A stretch of DNA of 11,453 nt from Nitriliruptoraceae bacterium (GTDB lineage Bacteria; Actinomycetota; Nitriliruptoria; Nitriliruptorales; Nitriliruptoraceae), in NCBI GenBank assembly GCA_007120485.1, contig SKNP01000409.1:1-11453 (forward strand), given 5' to 3'. Position numbers and translations under genes: made by a program. Numbering within the stretch: position 1 is the stretch's first letter; each line of letters starts with the position of its first letter. The notes under the pieces were generated by a model. It searched no databases and was not told the origin of the DNA. It saw only the letters and a list, made by a program, of their open reading frames with translations. Shown here piece after piece: positions 1-6,775 of this stretch.

Positions 1-1651
1 GCACGTCGGTGACCAGGTGGGCGGTGTCGGCATCGAGCGCCTCGAGGGGCTCCGCCTCGTGCTCGTACAGGACCTCGCCGTCGTGGTCCTCGATGCGGTC
101 GATGAGGTACGGGTCGTGCCGGGTGCCCCCGGCAGCCAGGGTCGCGTACGACGCCGTGACCTCGATGGGTCGCAGATCGACGGCGCCGAGCACCAGGCTT
201 GGGAACCCGTGCAGCTCCGAGCTGATGCCCAGCTCCTCGGCTCGGTCCGCGACCCGGTCCGCGCCCAGCTCCTCGCCGAGCTGGGCGTACGCCGTGTTGA
301 TCGACGAGACCGTGGCCTCGCGAGCATCGACCTCGTCCGGGTTGTCGTCATGGAAGTTGCGGACCGAGGTGTCGTCGCCGTCCTCCACCTCGATGTCGTA
401 CTCGTCAGGTACCTCGATGTCGGTGCGGTCCGGGTCGTAGCCCTGCTCGATGAGCTCGACGAGCGCGAACGTCTTGAAGGTCGACCCGACCTGTCGTTGC
501 GCCTCGGTCGCGACGTTGAACGGGGTCTCCTCGAAGTCGAGCCCCCCGACCAGCGAGCGGACCGCGCCGGTCTCGGACTCGATCGTCACGACCGAGCCGG
601 TGTAGGGAAGCTCGTCGAGGTGGCTCCGCAGCTGCTCCAACGCCAGGGACTGCGCCTCCGGGTCGAGCGTGGTGTGGACCACCAGGCCTTCGGTGACGTC
701 GAACGACGGGTCGTCCAGCAGGTCGGGGAGGCGCTGCCGGACGGCGTCGAGGAAGTAGGCGTCCTCGCCGAGGTCGATGAGCGGATCCTCGCGCAGCGAC
801 GGCAGGTCGCTGCCGATCAGCTCCTCCGCCGTCTGATCGTCGAGGTGGCCCATCTGACGCAGACCGTCCACGACGAAGTCACGGCGCACCGCGGCCCCGT
901 CGGGGTTGTCGTGCGGGTCGAACGCGCTGGGCGCCGCGATCATCCCGGCGAGCAGCGCGGCCTGCTCCTCGTTCAACTCCTCCGCGCCGACGCCGAAGTA
1001 GGTGCGTGCGGCCGCCTCGATCCCGTGGGCCGTCCGCCCGAACGGGACCTGGTTGAGGTACATCTCGAGGATGCGATCGTCATCGAACTCGTCGTCGAGC
1101 CGGGCGGCGATCGCCGCCTCGCGGAACTTGTCGAGGTAGCCGTCCCCGATGTCGGCGACCGCCATCGCCACGTACTGCTGGTGGATCGTCGAGGCTCCCT
1201 GCTCGACCTCGCCGGCGGTCACGTTGGCCACCGCGGCGCGGGCGATGGCGCGCAGGGAGAAGCCGCCGTGCTCGTGGAAGCGCCGGTCCTCCGCGGCCAG
1301 TACCGCCTGGGGGACGTGCTCGGGGAGGTCATCGATCGCCACGTTCTCCTGGACATCTGCGGGGTCGAGCGTCTCCACCTCGTCGCCATCGCGATCGACC
1401 AGGACCGTCGGATCGGGCCGCTCGAGCTGGTCCGCCGCCGGGATGGTGGCGGTGTCGTAGATGCGCCAGAAGGCGATGCCGACCGCCAGCCCGGCGAGCA
1501 GGCCGAGGATCGCCAGGACCGCGAGCACCAGCAGGGTGCGCCGCAGCCACGGACGCTTCCCGGCCAGCCCGCGCTGGCGTCCCTCGGCTGCAGGGACCGG
1601 GTCGGTCGAGGCAGCCACGTCGTTCCCATCGTCCGCGCGTTCGGTCTCCAT
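1..1651 (-). CDS. Class A penicillin-binding protein (PBP1A/PonA-like), C-terminus outside window
   Basis: Bifunctional cell-wall synthase: the N-terminal GT51 domain polymerises lipid II into glycan strands and the C-terminal domain cross-links peptides outside the membrane. The 550 visible residues show a cytoplasmic tail with basic residues, a signal anchor at about 38-62, then GT51 motifs: EDRRFHEHGG at 121-130 (catalytic Glu121), QGASTIHQQYV at 151-161, second catalytic Glu at about 178, and RILEMYLN at 193-200. The transpeptidase domain shows the active-site SxxK as S390-TFK393 and SxN as S450-I-N452; the KTG motif would lie beyond the edge. Start: ATG at 1651 has GGACGG (1665-1660) eight bases upstream; an in-frame ATG at 1657 is possible but sits too close to it. 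Odd: in the GT51 motif the usual Lys-Asn after QQxx is Ala162-Met163, and a normally basic position eight residues on is Asp170. The gene is divergent from ugpB. Family assignment is secure; the exact paralogue (PonA1 or other) is not. Confidence 0.93.
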   Translation of the reverse strand, partial: METERADDGNDVAASTDPVPAAEGRQRGLAGKRPWLRRTLLVLAVLAILGLLAGLAVGIAFWRIYDTATIPAADQLERPDPTVLVDRDGDEVETLDPADVQENVAIDDLPEHVPQAVLAAEDRRFHEHGGFSLRAIARAAVANVTAGEVEQGASTIHQQYVAMAVADIGDGYLDKFREAAIAARLDDEFDDDRILEMYLNQVPFGRTAHGIEAAARTYFGVGAEELNEEQAALLAGMIAAPSAFDPHDNPDGAAVRRDFVVDGLRQMGHLDDQTAEELIGSDLPSLREDPLIDLGEDAYFLDAVRQRLPDLLDDPSFDVTEGLVVHTTLDPEAQSLALEQLRSHLDELPYTGSVVTIESETGAVRSLVGGLDFEETPFNVATEAQRQVGSTFKTFALVELIEQGYDPDRTDIEVPDEYDIEVEDGDDTSVRNFHDDNPDEVDAREATVSSINTAYAQLGEELGADRVADRAEELGISSELHGFPSLVLGAVDLRPIEVTASYATLAAGGTRHDPYLIDRIEDHDGEVLYEHEAEPLEALDADTAHLVTDV

Positions 1652-1800
1652 GAGCATGACCGTCCGCAGCGTTCTGTCCGCGGATGAGCGCCATCGGACG
1701 GACGGGGCAACGACCGGTCCGTGCGGCGAGGACACCGTCGTCCGTCGGTGCGCGTGTCCATCCGACCCCTCCCGCTGGTCCGCGGTCGACACCGACGCAC

Positions 1801-1815
1801 GTGACCCAGCGTCAC
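1801..1815. repeat. Short inverted repeat GTGAC-N5-GTCAC, possible operator
   Basis: GTGAC and GTCAC arms flank a 5-base spacer (CCAGC), giving a 15-base dyad with a spacing typical of a dimeric regulator site. It lies about 150 bases upstream of the penicillin-binding protein start. No regulator gene is nearby, and an arm of 5 bp can occur by chance, so the role is a guess. Confidence 0.25.
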
Positions 1816-1874
1816 CCTTCGGCGGCGTCTGGGGTGGGGTGGAGCAACCCGCTGTGCACCGGCTGGACGAGCGA

Positions 1875-1899
1875 CTACCACTACCGCACTCGTAGGTAG
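1875..1899. repeat. Nested CTAC/GTAG inverted repeat
   Basis: Two CTAC copies (1875-1878 and 1881-1884) are mirrored by two adjacent GTAG copies (1892-1895 and 1896-1899), around a CGCACTC centre. This makes an imperfect 8-bp dyad with a 2-base bulge. It could be a regulator-binding site or a small hairpin in the divergent region. Function is unknown and chance is not excluded. Confidence 0.25.
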
Positions 1900-1966
1900 C
1901 ATGCGCGGCCGGTTACGGTCACGCTTGCGGTGTCGCGACCGGGATGGAGCTGGTGGGAGGGTGACG

Positions 1967-2095
1967 ATGAGCGCACGTTTGCATCTGCCCCGGGCCCGTC
2001 TAGGGTCCGACGATCGGCTGACCATCACGGTCCCGGCGCAGGCTGTGATCATCCGAGCGAGAGCTCGTCACGTCCCGGGCGATCCGGTGGGGTGA
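1967..2095 (+). CDS. Doubtful 42-residue ORF in the ugpB leader
   Basis: An ATG at 1967 follows GGGAGG (1955-1960) by 6 bases, the best Shine-Dalgarno match in this intergenic region, and the frame runs to TGA at 2093-2095, 91 bases before ugpB. The predicted peptide starts MSARLHLPRARLG and is Arg/Val-rich, with no signal sequence, membrane segment or recognised motif. Against it: only about three quarters of third positions are G or C, well below the real genes here, and the promoter-like pair for ugpB lies inside it. It could be a leader peptide, a relic or chance. Confidence 0.2.
   Translation: MSARLHLPRARLGSDDRLTITVPAQAVIIRARARHVPGDPVG
1979..2006 (+). promoter_or_regulatory. Candidate promoter for ugpBAE
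   Basis: TTGCAT (1979-1984) and TAGGGT (2001-2006) are separated by 16 bases. The -10 fits the actinobacterial TAnnnT pattern and the -35 keeps TTG. Transcription would start near 2013 and give a leader of about 170 bases before ugpB. It is the best pair I could find by eye on this strand; the -35 is poor at its last three positions. Confidence 0.3.
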
Positions 2096-2147
2096 TGAGG
2101 GCGGGAGCATCCGCTGCGATGCCCCGGGAGGAACCGAGCCGCCGCCA

Positions 2148-2157
2148 GGTGGCCACC
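2148..2157. repeat. Perfect palindrome GGTGGCCACC just upstream of ugpB
   Basis: A 10-base perfect palindrome ends 28 bases before the ugpB ATG, upstream of its ribosome binding site. It could be an operator half of a carbon- or phosphate-responsive regulator, or simply GC-rich chance. A weaker GCATC-N6-GATGC dyad lies at 2107-2122. Confidence 0.22.
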
Positions 2158-2185
2158 CGATGGAGTCGACGAAAGGCTGCACCAG

Positions 2186-3607
2186 ATGAGGCGCGGATTG
2201 CTAGCACTGCTCGCGATGGCATTGGTCGTCGCGGCATGTGGTGAGGATGCTGCGGACGAGCCGGAAGACGCGCTCGATGGCGAGGAAGCGGAAGACGACG
2301 CGGCGCTGGATGATGAGGACGACGTCGACCCAGAGGACCTCGGTGGTGACCCCGACGACATCGTGATCACCTTCTGGCACGGCCTCGGCGGCGACGACGA
2401 GGTGTACATCGAGGAGGAGCTCGCGGACGTCTACAGCGAGCAGACCGACGGGGTCGTGGTCAACGCGCAGAACCGCGGGACCTACGAGGAGGTGCTCGAC
2501 CAGTCGATCACGGCGGCCGGGACCGACCAGGCACCGCACATCGCGCAGCTGTACGAGATCGGGACCCAGATCGCTCGTGACTCGGGCATCTTCGCCCCGA
2601 TCCATGAGCTCGACACCGAGGGGGCGATCGACCCCGACGAGTACATCCCGGCCGTCGCCAGCTACTACCAGGACGAGACCGGTGGCCTGTTCAGCGCACC
2701 GTTCAACTCCTCGAACCCGATCATGATGATCAACCGCGACATCTTCGAGGAAGCCGGCCTCGACCCTGATGATCCGCCCCAGCGGTTCGGCGACATCATG
2801 GACGCGTGCGACACCATCATCGCCGAGACCGACCTCGACGGTTGCTTCGGTATGCCGATCCACTCGTGGTTCTTCGAGCAGATGGTCGCCAACCAGGGCC
2901 AGGTGCTCGCCAACAACGACAACGGCCGTGACGGTCGCGCCGACGAGGTGCTGCTCGACAGCCCCGAGGCGGTCGCCGTCATGGAGTGGTGGCAGGAGAT
3001 GGACGCCGAGGGCTACTGGACCAACTCCGGTGCTCGTGAGGACTGGGACGACCCGCGCACGCTGATGGCCGAGGGCCAGATCGCGATGTCGATCGACTCC
3101 ACCGCGTCGACGCGCGCCTACCAGGACTCCCTCGCGGAGCTCGACAACGAGCTGGGCACGGCGTTCCTGCCGATCCCCGACGACGCGGAGCGCAACGGCA
3201 CCATCATCGGTGGTGCGTCGCTGTACGTGTTGGAGGATCACCCGGACGAGGAGATCGCCGCGGCGATGGAGTTCATCAACTGGCTGTCAGAGCCCGAGCA
3301 GGACATGGCGTGGCACCAGTTCACGGGGTACTTCCCGCTGCGGACCGAATCCCGTGAGCTGCTCGAGGACGAGGGTTGGTTCGACGAGAACCCGAACTTC
3401 TCGACCGCGATCGAGCAGCTCGAGCAGACCGAGGTGAGCCCGGCGACGCAGGGCGCGATCATGGGGCAGTTCCCCCAGATCCGCTCGATCGTGCTGGACG
3501 CGGCGGAAGCGGCCCTGTTCGAGGGTCAGGACCCCGCGGACGCGCTGTCGGCCTCCAAGGACCAAGCCGATAGCGTGTTGCAGGAGTACAACGCGGACGT
3601 CGAGTAG
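2186..3607 (+). CDS. ugpB: UgpB: sn-glycerol-3-phosphate ABC transporter substrate-binding lipoprotein
   Basis: Captures glycerol-3-phosphate or glycerophosphodiesters outside the membrane and delivers them to UgpAE. The 473 residues begin with a lipoprotein signal peptide, MRRG plus a hydrophobic core, and lipobox V15-A-A-C18, so Cys18 should be lipidated. Residues 19-58 are an extremely acidic tether (23 of 40 are Asp/Glu). From residue 59 the solute-binding fold follows E. coli UgpB closely from memory: FWHGLGG (63-69), APHIAQLYEIGT (116-127), PFNSSNP (172-178), IIGGASLYV (340-348), AWHQFTGYFPL (375-385) and FPQIRSIV (429-436). Start: ATG has GAAAGG (2171-2176) nine bases upstream. It is the first gene of ugpBAE, 6 bases before ugpA. 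UgpB identity is strong; the substrate in this organism could be a related phosphodiester or sugar. Confidence 0.93.
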   Translation: MRRGLLALLAMALVVAACGEDAADEPEDALDGEEAEDDAALDDEDDVDPEDLGGDPDDIVITFWHGLGGDDEVYIEEELADVYSEQTDGVVVNAQNRGTYEEVLDQSITAAGTDQAPHIAQLYEIGTQIARDSGIFAPIHELDTEGAIDPDEYIPAVASYYQDETGGLFSAPFNSSNPIMMINRDIFEEAGLDPDDPPQRFGDIMDACDTIIAETDLDGCFGMPIHSWFFEQMVANQGQVLANNDNGRDGRADEVLLDSPEAVAVMEWWQEMDAEGYWTNSGAREDWDDPRTLMAEGQIAMSIDSTASTRAYQDSLAELDNELGTAFLPIPDDAERNGTIIGGASLYVLEDHPDEEIAAAMEFINWLSEPEQDMAWHQFTGYFPLRTESRELLEDEGWFDENPNFSTAIEQLEQTEVSPATQGAIMGQFPQIRSIVLDAAEAALFEGQDPADALSASKDQADSVLQEYNADVE

Positions 3608-3613
3608 CCACTG

Positions 3614-4603
3614 ATGGCCCAAACCACTGCACAGGGGGAGGCGACGGCGACGTCGCCTCCCCCGGGCTCCGACCAAGGGTCGAAGCCTCCGCGCAAGCGC
3701 CGTACGAGCGCGTTCGCGCACACCCATGAAGCGACGTTCCCGCAGCGCGGGGCAGCGTTCTGGCTGTTGCTGCCCACCGTCATCATCCTGTCGATCTTCC
3801 TGTACTACCCGATGCTGCGCACGTTCTGGATGTCGCTGTACAACATCCGGTTCTACGGCCAGCAGCGCCGTTTCGTGGGCTTCGACAACTTCGTCCGGCT
3901 GTTCACCGATCCGGGAAGCTTCGACGCGGTGGTCCGCACCGCGGTGATCTCCACGATCGTGATCGTCGCCACGATCTCGATCGCTCTGTTCCTCGCTGCG
4001 TTGCTCAACCAGCGTGGGATCCGAGGGGCACGGATCTACCGACTGCTGTTGATCTGGCCGTTGGCGCTGTCGACCGCGATCAGCGGCATCGTGTTCCTCG
4101 TGCTGTTCAACCCGAACTTCGGGATGGTCAACGCCGTGCTCGCGCCCTTCGGGATCGAACCTGAGTGGTTCCGCGACCGGACCCTGGCGCAGACCGTCAT
4201 GATCCTGACCCTGATCTGGAACCGGGTCGGGTTCAACCTGGTGTTCTACACCGCCGCCTACCAGAGCCTGCCGAGCGAGACGCTGGAAGCCGCGCTCGTC
4301 GACGGAGCGAACCCCTGGCAGCGGTTCCGCTACATCACCTTCCATCTGCTGTCGCCGATGACCCTGTTCCTGCTGGTCACCAGCACCGTGTTCGCCTTCT
4401 TCGACGCGTACGCCGTCGCAGAGGTCTTCGGCGGTGGACCATTGAACGCGACCAGCATCCTGATCTACGAGGTCACGGAGAACGCCTTCCGCGACGACCG
4501 GATCGGCTTGGCGGCCGCGCAGTCGCTGCTGCTGTTCCTCGCCGTCGCCTTCATCACCGTCGTCCAGCTGCGGCAAGGCCGCAAGCGGGTCACCTACCAG
4601 TAG
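3614..4603 (+). CDS. ugpA: UgpA: glycerol-3-phosphate ABC transporter permease
   Basis: One of two inner-membrane subunits forming the import channel. The 329 residues show about six membrane segments (roughly 47-68, 108-131, 143-164, 192-216, 247-268, 297-318) and the EAA coupling loop at 225-246 (EAALVDGANPW and on), which docks to the ATPase. FVGFDNFVRLF (87-97), AFFDAYAV (261-268) and the ending VTYQ match E. coli UgpA (VRYQ). It has a 46-residue hydrophilic, Pro/Lys/Arg-rich N-terminus before the first membrane segment, about 30 residues longer than in E. coli; no later ATG or GTG occurs in frame there, so ATG 3614 is kept. The ribosome binding site is weak, and 6 bases separate it from ugpB, so translational coupling is likely. 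Confidence 0.93.
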   Translation: MAQTTAQGEATATSPPPGSDQGSKPPRKRRTSAFAHTHEATFPQRGAAFWLLLPTVIILSIFLYYPMLRTFWMSLYNIRFYGQQRRFVGFDNFVRLFTDPGSFDAVVRTAVISTIVIVATISIALFLAALLNQRGIRGARIYRLLLIWPLALSTAISGIVFLVLFNPNFGMVNAVLAPFGIEPEWFRDRTLAQTVMILTLIWNRVGFNLVFYTAAYQSLPSETLEAALVDGANPWQRFRYITFHLLSPMTLFLLVTSTVFAFFDAYAVAEVFGGGPLNATSILIYEVTENAFRDDRIGLAAAQSLLLFLAVAFITVVQLRQGRKRVTYQ

Positions 4604-4615
4604 AGGGGGCCAGCC

Positions 4616-5434
4616 ATGCGACCGAAGCGCAGCGCACTCATCGCGACCCACGTCATCCTGGCGTTGGCCACGTTCCTGTTCCTCGCGCCGATCCTCTACG
4701 CCCTGATCAAGTCCACGCAGACGCTCGGGGCGTCGACCTCCACCAGCTTGGCCATCGGCGATCAGTTCTTCAGCAACGCCTGGAACGCGATGGACCGGTT
4801 CAACCTCGGCCGGATGATGGGCAACACCGTCTTCGTCACGGCCATGGTGACCCTGGGAAAGACCGTCCTGTCACTGGGAGCGGCCACGGCGTTCGTCTAC
4901 TTCCGGTTCCGGCTCCAAGGCCTGGCGTTCGCCCTGGTGCTGTTCACGCTGATGATGCCGACCGAAGCGCTCATCCGGGCGCTGTACGACCTGGTCGGCG
5001 GGCTCGGGATGCTCAACAGCTACGAGGGGCTGATCCTGCCGTTCATGGCGTCGGCGACCGGCACGTTCCTGTTCCGCCAGCACTTCCTGCGGATCCCGCG
5101 TGACCTGGTGGAAGCGGCGCAGGTCGACGGTGTCGGCCCGTTCCGCTTCCTGGGCACCTTCCTGGTCCCGCTGTCGTGGAACATCATCGGGGCGTCGGCG
5201 GTGATCGACGTGGTCTACATGTGGAACATGTACCTCTGGCCCCGCTGGGCGGTCACCGACCCGGACGTGATGATGGTCCAGGTCGGCCTCGTCCGGCTGC
5301 TGAGCGAACAGCAGGTCAACCACTACGGCATCATCATGGCCGGTGCGGTGATCACCATGATCCCACCGCTGATCATCTTCATGCTCCTGCAGGAACGCTT
5401 CACCCGCGGCTTCGCGCTCAGCGGCGACAAGTAG
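4616..5434 (+). CDS. ugpE: UgpE: glycerol-3-phosphate ABC transporter permease
   Basis: Second permease, partner of UgpA. The 272 residues have about six membrane segments (around 9-30, 70-92, 102-123, 136-153, 187-208, 235-258). Conserved stretches resemble E. coli UgpE: TLMMPTEALI (111-120), LPFMASATGTFLFRQHF (141-157), WNMYLWP (203-209) and ITMIPPLIIF (246-255). The EAA loop is at 166-185 (EAAQVDGVGPFRF). A strong ribosome binding site, GAGGGGG (4603-4609), overlaps the ugpA stop codon and lies 6 bases before ATG. It is the last gene of the run; no ATP-binding subunit (UgpC) follows, and the next gene is convergent. The ATPase must come from elsewhere, possibly a shared MsiK/UgpC-type protein. 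Confidence 0.92.
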   Translation: MRPKRSALIATHVILALATFLFLAPILYALIKSTQTLGASTSTSLAIGDQFFSNAWNAMDRFNLGRMMGNTVFVTAMVTLGKTVLSLGAATAFVYFRFRLQGLAFALVLFTLMMPTEALIRALYDLVGGLGMLNSYEGLILPFMASATGTFLFRQHFLRIPRDLVEAAQVDGVGPFRFLGTFLVPLSWNIIGASAVIDVVYMWNMYLWPRWAVTDPDVMMVQVGLVRLLSEQQVNHYGIIMAGAVITMIPPLIIFMLLQERFTRGFALSGDK

Positions 5435-5454
5435 CCGGTTCACGTCGTTCGGTC

Positions 5455-5493
5455 CGGTCCCCCGTCAGCGACTTCAGCGCTCGCGGGGGACCG
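5455..5493. terminator. Bidirectional terminator-like hairpin between ugpE and dppF
   Basis: CGGTCCCCCG (5455-5464) and CGGGGGACCG (5484-5493) form a perfect 10-bp stem around a 19-base loop. It starts 20 bases after the ugpE stop. The right arm lies within the last codons of dppF, whose stop (5474-5476) is in the loop, so the same structure forms on transcripts from both sides. No U-run follows on either strand, as is common in high-GC actinobacteria, so it may act as a stem-only terminator or a 3'-end stabiliser. Confidence 0.65.
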
Positions 5494-6775
5494 TGCCGTG
5501 CAGGTGGCAGGCGACCTGACGACCGGCGATCGTCTGCAGGTCCGGCTCGGGGCCGTCCCCGAAGGTGACGGCGATCCCGCCACCGTCGCGTTCGATGCCG
5601 GTCACCGCGTCGAACAGCGGGTGGGCCTGCTCGGTGCGGAGCTGTTCGAGCAGCTTGCTCAACGCCACGGGGTTGCCGGCATCGAACCGGACCCCGTCGT
5701 CGCGCAGGTCGGCGGCCTGCAGCGAGCCGGTCGCCGCGAGCTCGGACTCCACCTGGTCGCCGTCGACCACCGTCCATCTCCGCTCGAAGAAGGCCAGCAG
5801 GTCCGCGCCCTCCCAGCCGCACGGCTCGAACGCCACCGGGCAGCGTGGGTGGAACCGACAGCCCTTCGGTGGGGTCTGGGCATCCGGCATCTCACCCACC
5901 GGGAGGTTCTTGTCGCGGTCGCGCCGCCGAGGATCGGGCAGCGGGATCGCGTCCAGCAGCGACCGCGTGTAAGGGTGTTGCGGGTCGTCGAACAACGAGT
6001 CGGCGTCCCCCCACTCCACCATGTTGCCGAGGTAGAGGATCCCGATGCGATCGCACAGGAACCGCGCCGTGGCCAGGTCGTGGGTGATGAACAGGTAGGT
6101 CAGGCCCAGGTCCCGCTGTAGCTCCAGCATCAGCTCCAGCACCCGTGCCCGTACGCTCATGTCCAGCGCGGCGACCGGCTCGTCAGCGACCACGAACTTC
6201 GGCTCGGTGATCAGCGCTCGCGCGATCACCAGGCGCTGCTTCTGCCCACCGGAGAGGTCCTGCGGGTAGATGTCCAGGAAACGCTCGCCCGGGGTGAGCC
6301 CGACCCGTTCCAGCATGGCGGCGACCCGCTCGCGCATCTGCGCGCGTCCGTCCACCAGCCCGTGGATCAACAGCGGGTGACCGACGCCCTGGGCGACGGT
6401 CATCGCGGGGTTCAGGGACGCGTTCGGGTCCTGGAACACCAGGGCGAGCTCGCGGCGCAGCGGCCGCATCTGCTTCTCGTCGTAGCCGGCGATGTCGCGG
6501 CCCTGGTAGATCAGCGAGCCACTGGTGGGGTCCGCGAGCTTCAACAGCGTTCGACCGAGCGTGGTCTTGCCCGAACCGCTCTCGCCCACCAACCCGAACA
6601 CCTCGCCGGGTTGGATGTCGAACGTGACGCCGTCGACGGCGCGGACGACGTCCTTGTGGCGCGACAGCAGCCCGCCACGCACCGGGAAGTGGGTGTGCAG
6701 GTCGACGACGTCCAGCAACGGTTCGCCCCCGTCGACCGACGACGACGAGGTGGTGGCGGCGGCGGGATCGCTCAT
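5474..6775 (-). CDS. dppF: DppF/OppF-type peptide ABC transporter ATPase with C-terminal insertion
   Basis: ATP-binding subunit that powers import with the ATPase half of DppCD. In 433 residues: Walker A GESGSGKTT (64-72), Q-loop Gln115 in FQDP, signature LSGGQ (174-178), Walker B ending ADEP (197-200, Asp198 and Glu199) and switch His232 in THD. The C-terminal oligopeptide-transporter domain follows: HPYTRSLLDAIP (267-278) and cysteines C306, C312, C319 and C423. The fourth Cys is normally about 20 residues after the third; here it is 104 away, with an extra segment of about 80 residues (WEGADLL near 321, then SKLLEQLRTEQAHPLF) of unknown role. ATG at 6775 overlaps the dppCD stop as ATGA, giving coupled translation without a clear ribosome binding site. 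Whether the substrate is peptide, nickel or another small molecule cannot be told. Confidence 0.9.
   Translation of the reverse strand: MSDPAAATTSSSSVDGGEPLLDVVDLHTHFPVRGGLLSRHKDVVRAVDGVTFDIQPGEVFGLVGESGSGKTTLGRTLLKLADPTSGSLIYQGRDIAGYDEKQMRPLRRELALVFQDPNASLNPAMTVAQGVGHPLLIHGLVDGRAQMRERVAAMLERVGLTPGERFLDIYPQDLSGGQKQRLVIARALITEPKFVVADEPVAALDMSVRARVLELMLELQRDLGLTYLFITHDLATARFLCDRIGILYLGNMVEWGDADSLFDDPQHPYTRSLLDAIPLPDPRRRDRDKNLPVGEMPDAQTPPKGCRFHPRCPVAFEPCGWEGADLLAFFERRWTVVDGDQVESELAATGSLQAADLRDDGVRFDAGNPVALSKLLEQLRTEQAHPLFDAVTGIERDGGGIAVTFGDGPEPDLQTIAGRQVACHLHGTVPRER

Larger units (their letters stand above)
1652..2185. promoter_or_regulatory. Divergent intergenic region between the PBP gene and ugpB
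   Basis: About 530 bases with no convincing conserved gene. It must hold the promoters of both the penicillin-binding protein gene (leftward) and ugpBAE (rightward). Composition is less GC3-biased than the flanking genes. It contains a promoter-like pair, a short ORF with a good ribosome binding site, and several small inverted repeats, listed separately. I could not pick a convincing leftward promoter by eye. I see no tRNA-like or known riboswitch fold, but cannot exclude a small RNA. Confidence 0.7.

Noticed and set aside
17..1687. Long plus-strand open frame opposite the penicillin-binding protein gene
   Set aside because: It is the antisense shadow of a GC3-biased gene; the translation is Arg/Val/Asp repeats with no recognisable domain, whereas the minus strand shows clear GT51 and transpeptidase motifs.
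1219..2052. Minus-strand frame spanning the divergent region and the 5' part of the PBP gene
   Set aside because: It is out of frame with the PBP motifs, and the product is Arg/Pro/Ser-rich without domains.
1652..2185. Riboswitch, tRNA or small RNA in the divergent region
   Set aside because: Only short dyads are visible; no cloverleaf or known riboswitch core could be recognised by eye.
3287..4651. Long minus-strand open frame across ugpB/ugpA
   Set aside because: Shadow of the plus-strand transporter genes; the product is low-complexity (Gln/Arg/Glu/Asp) and interrupts two well-supported genes.
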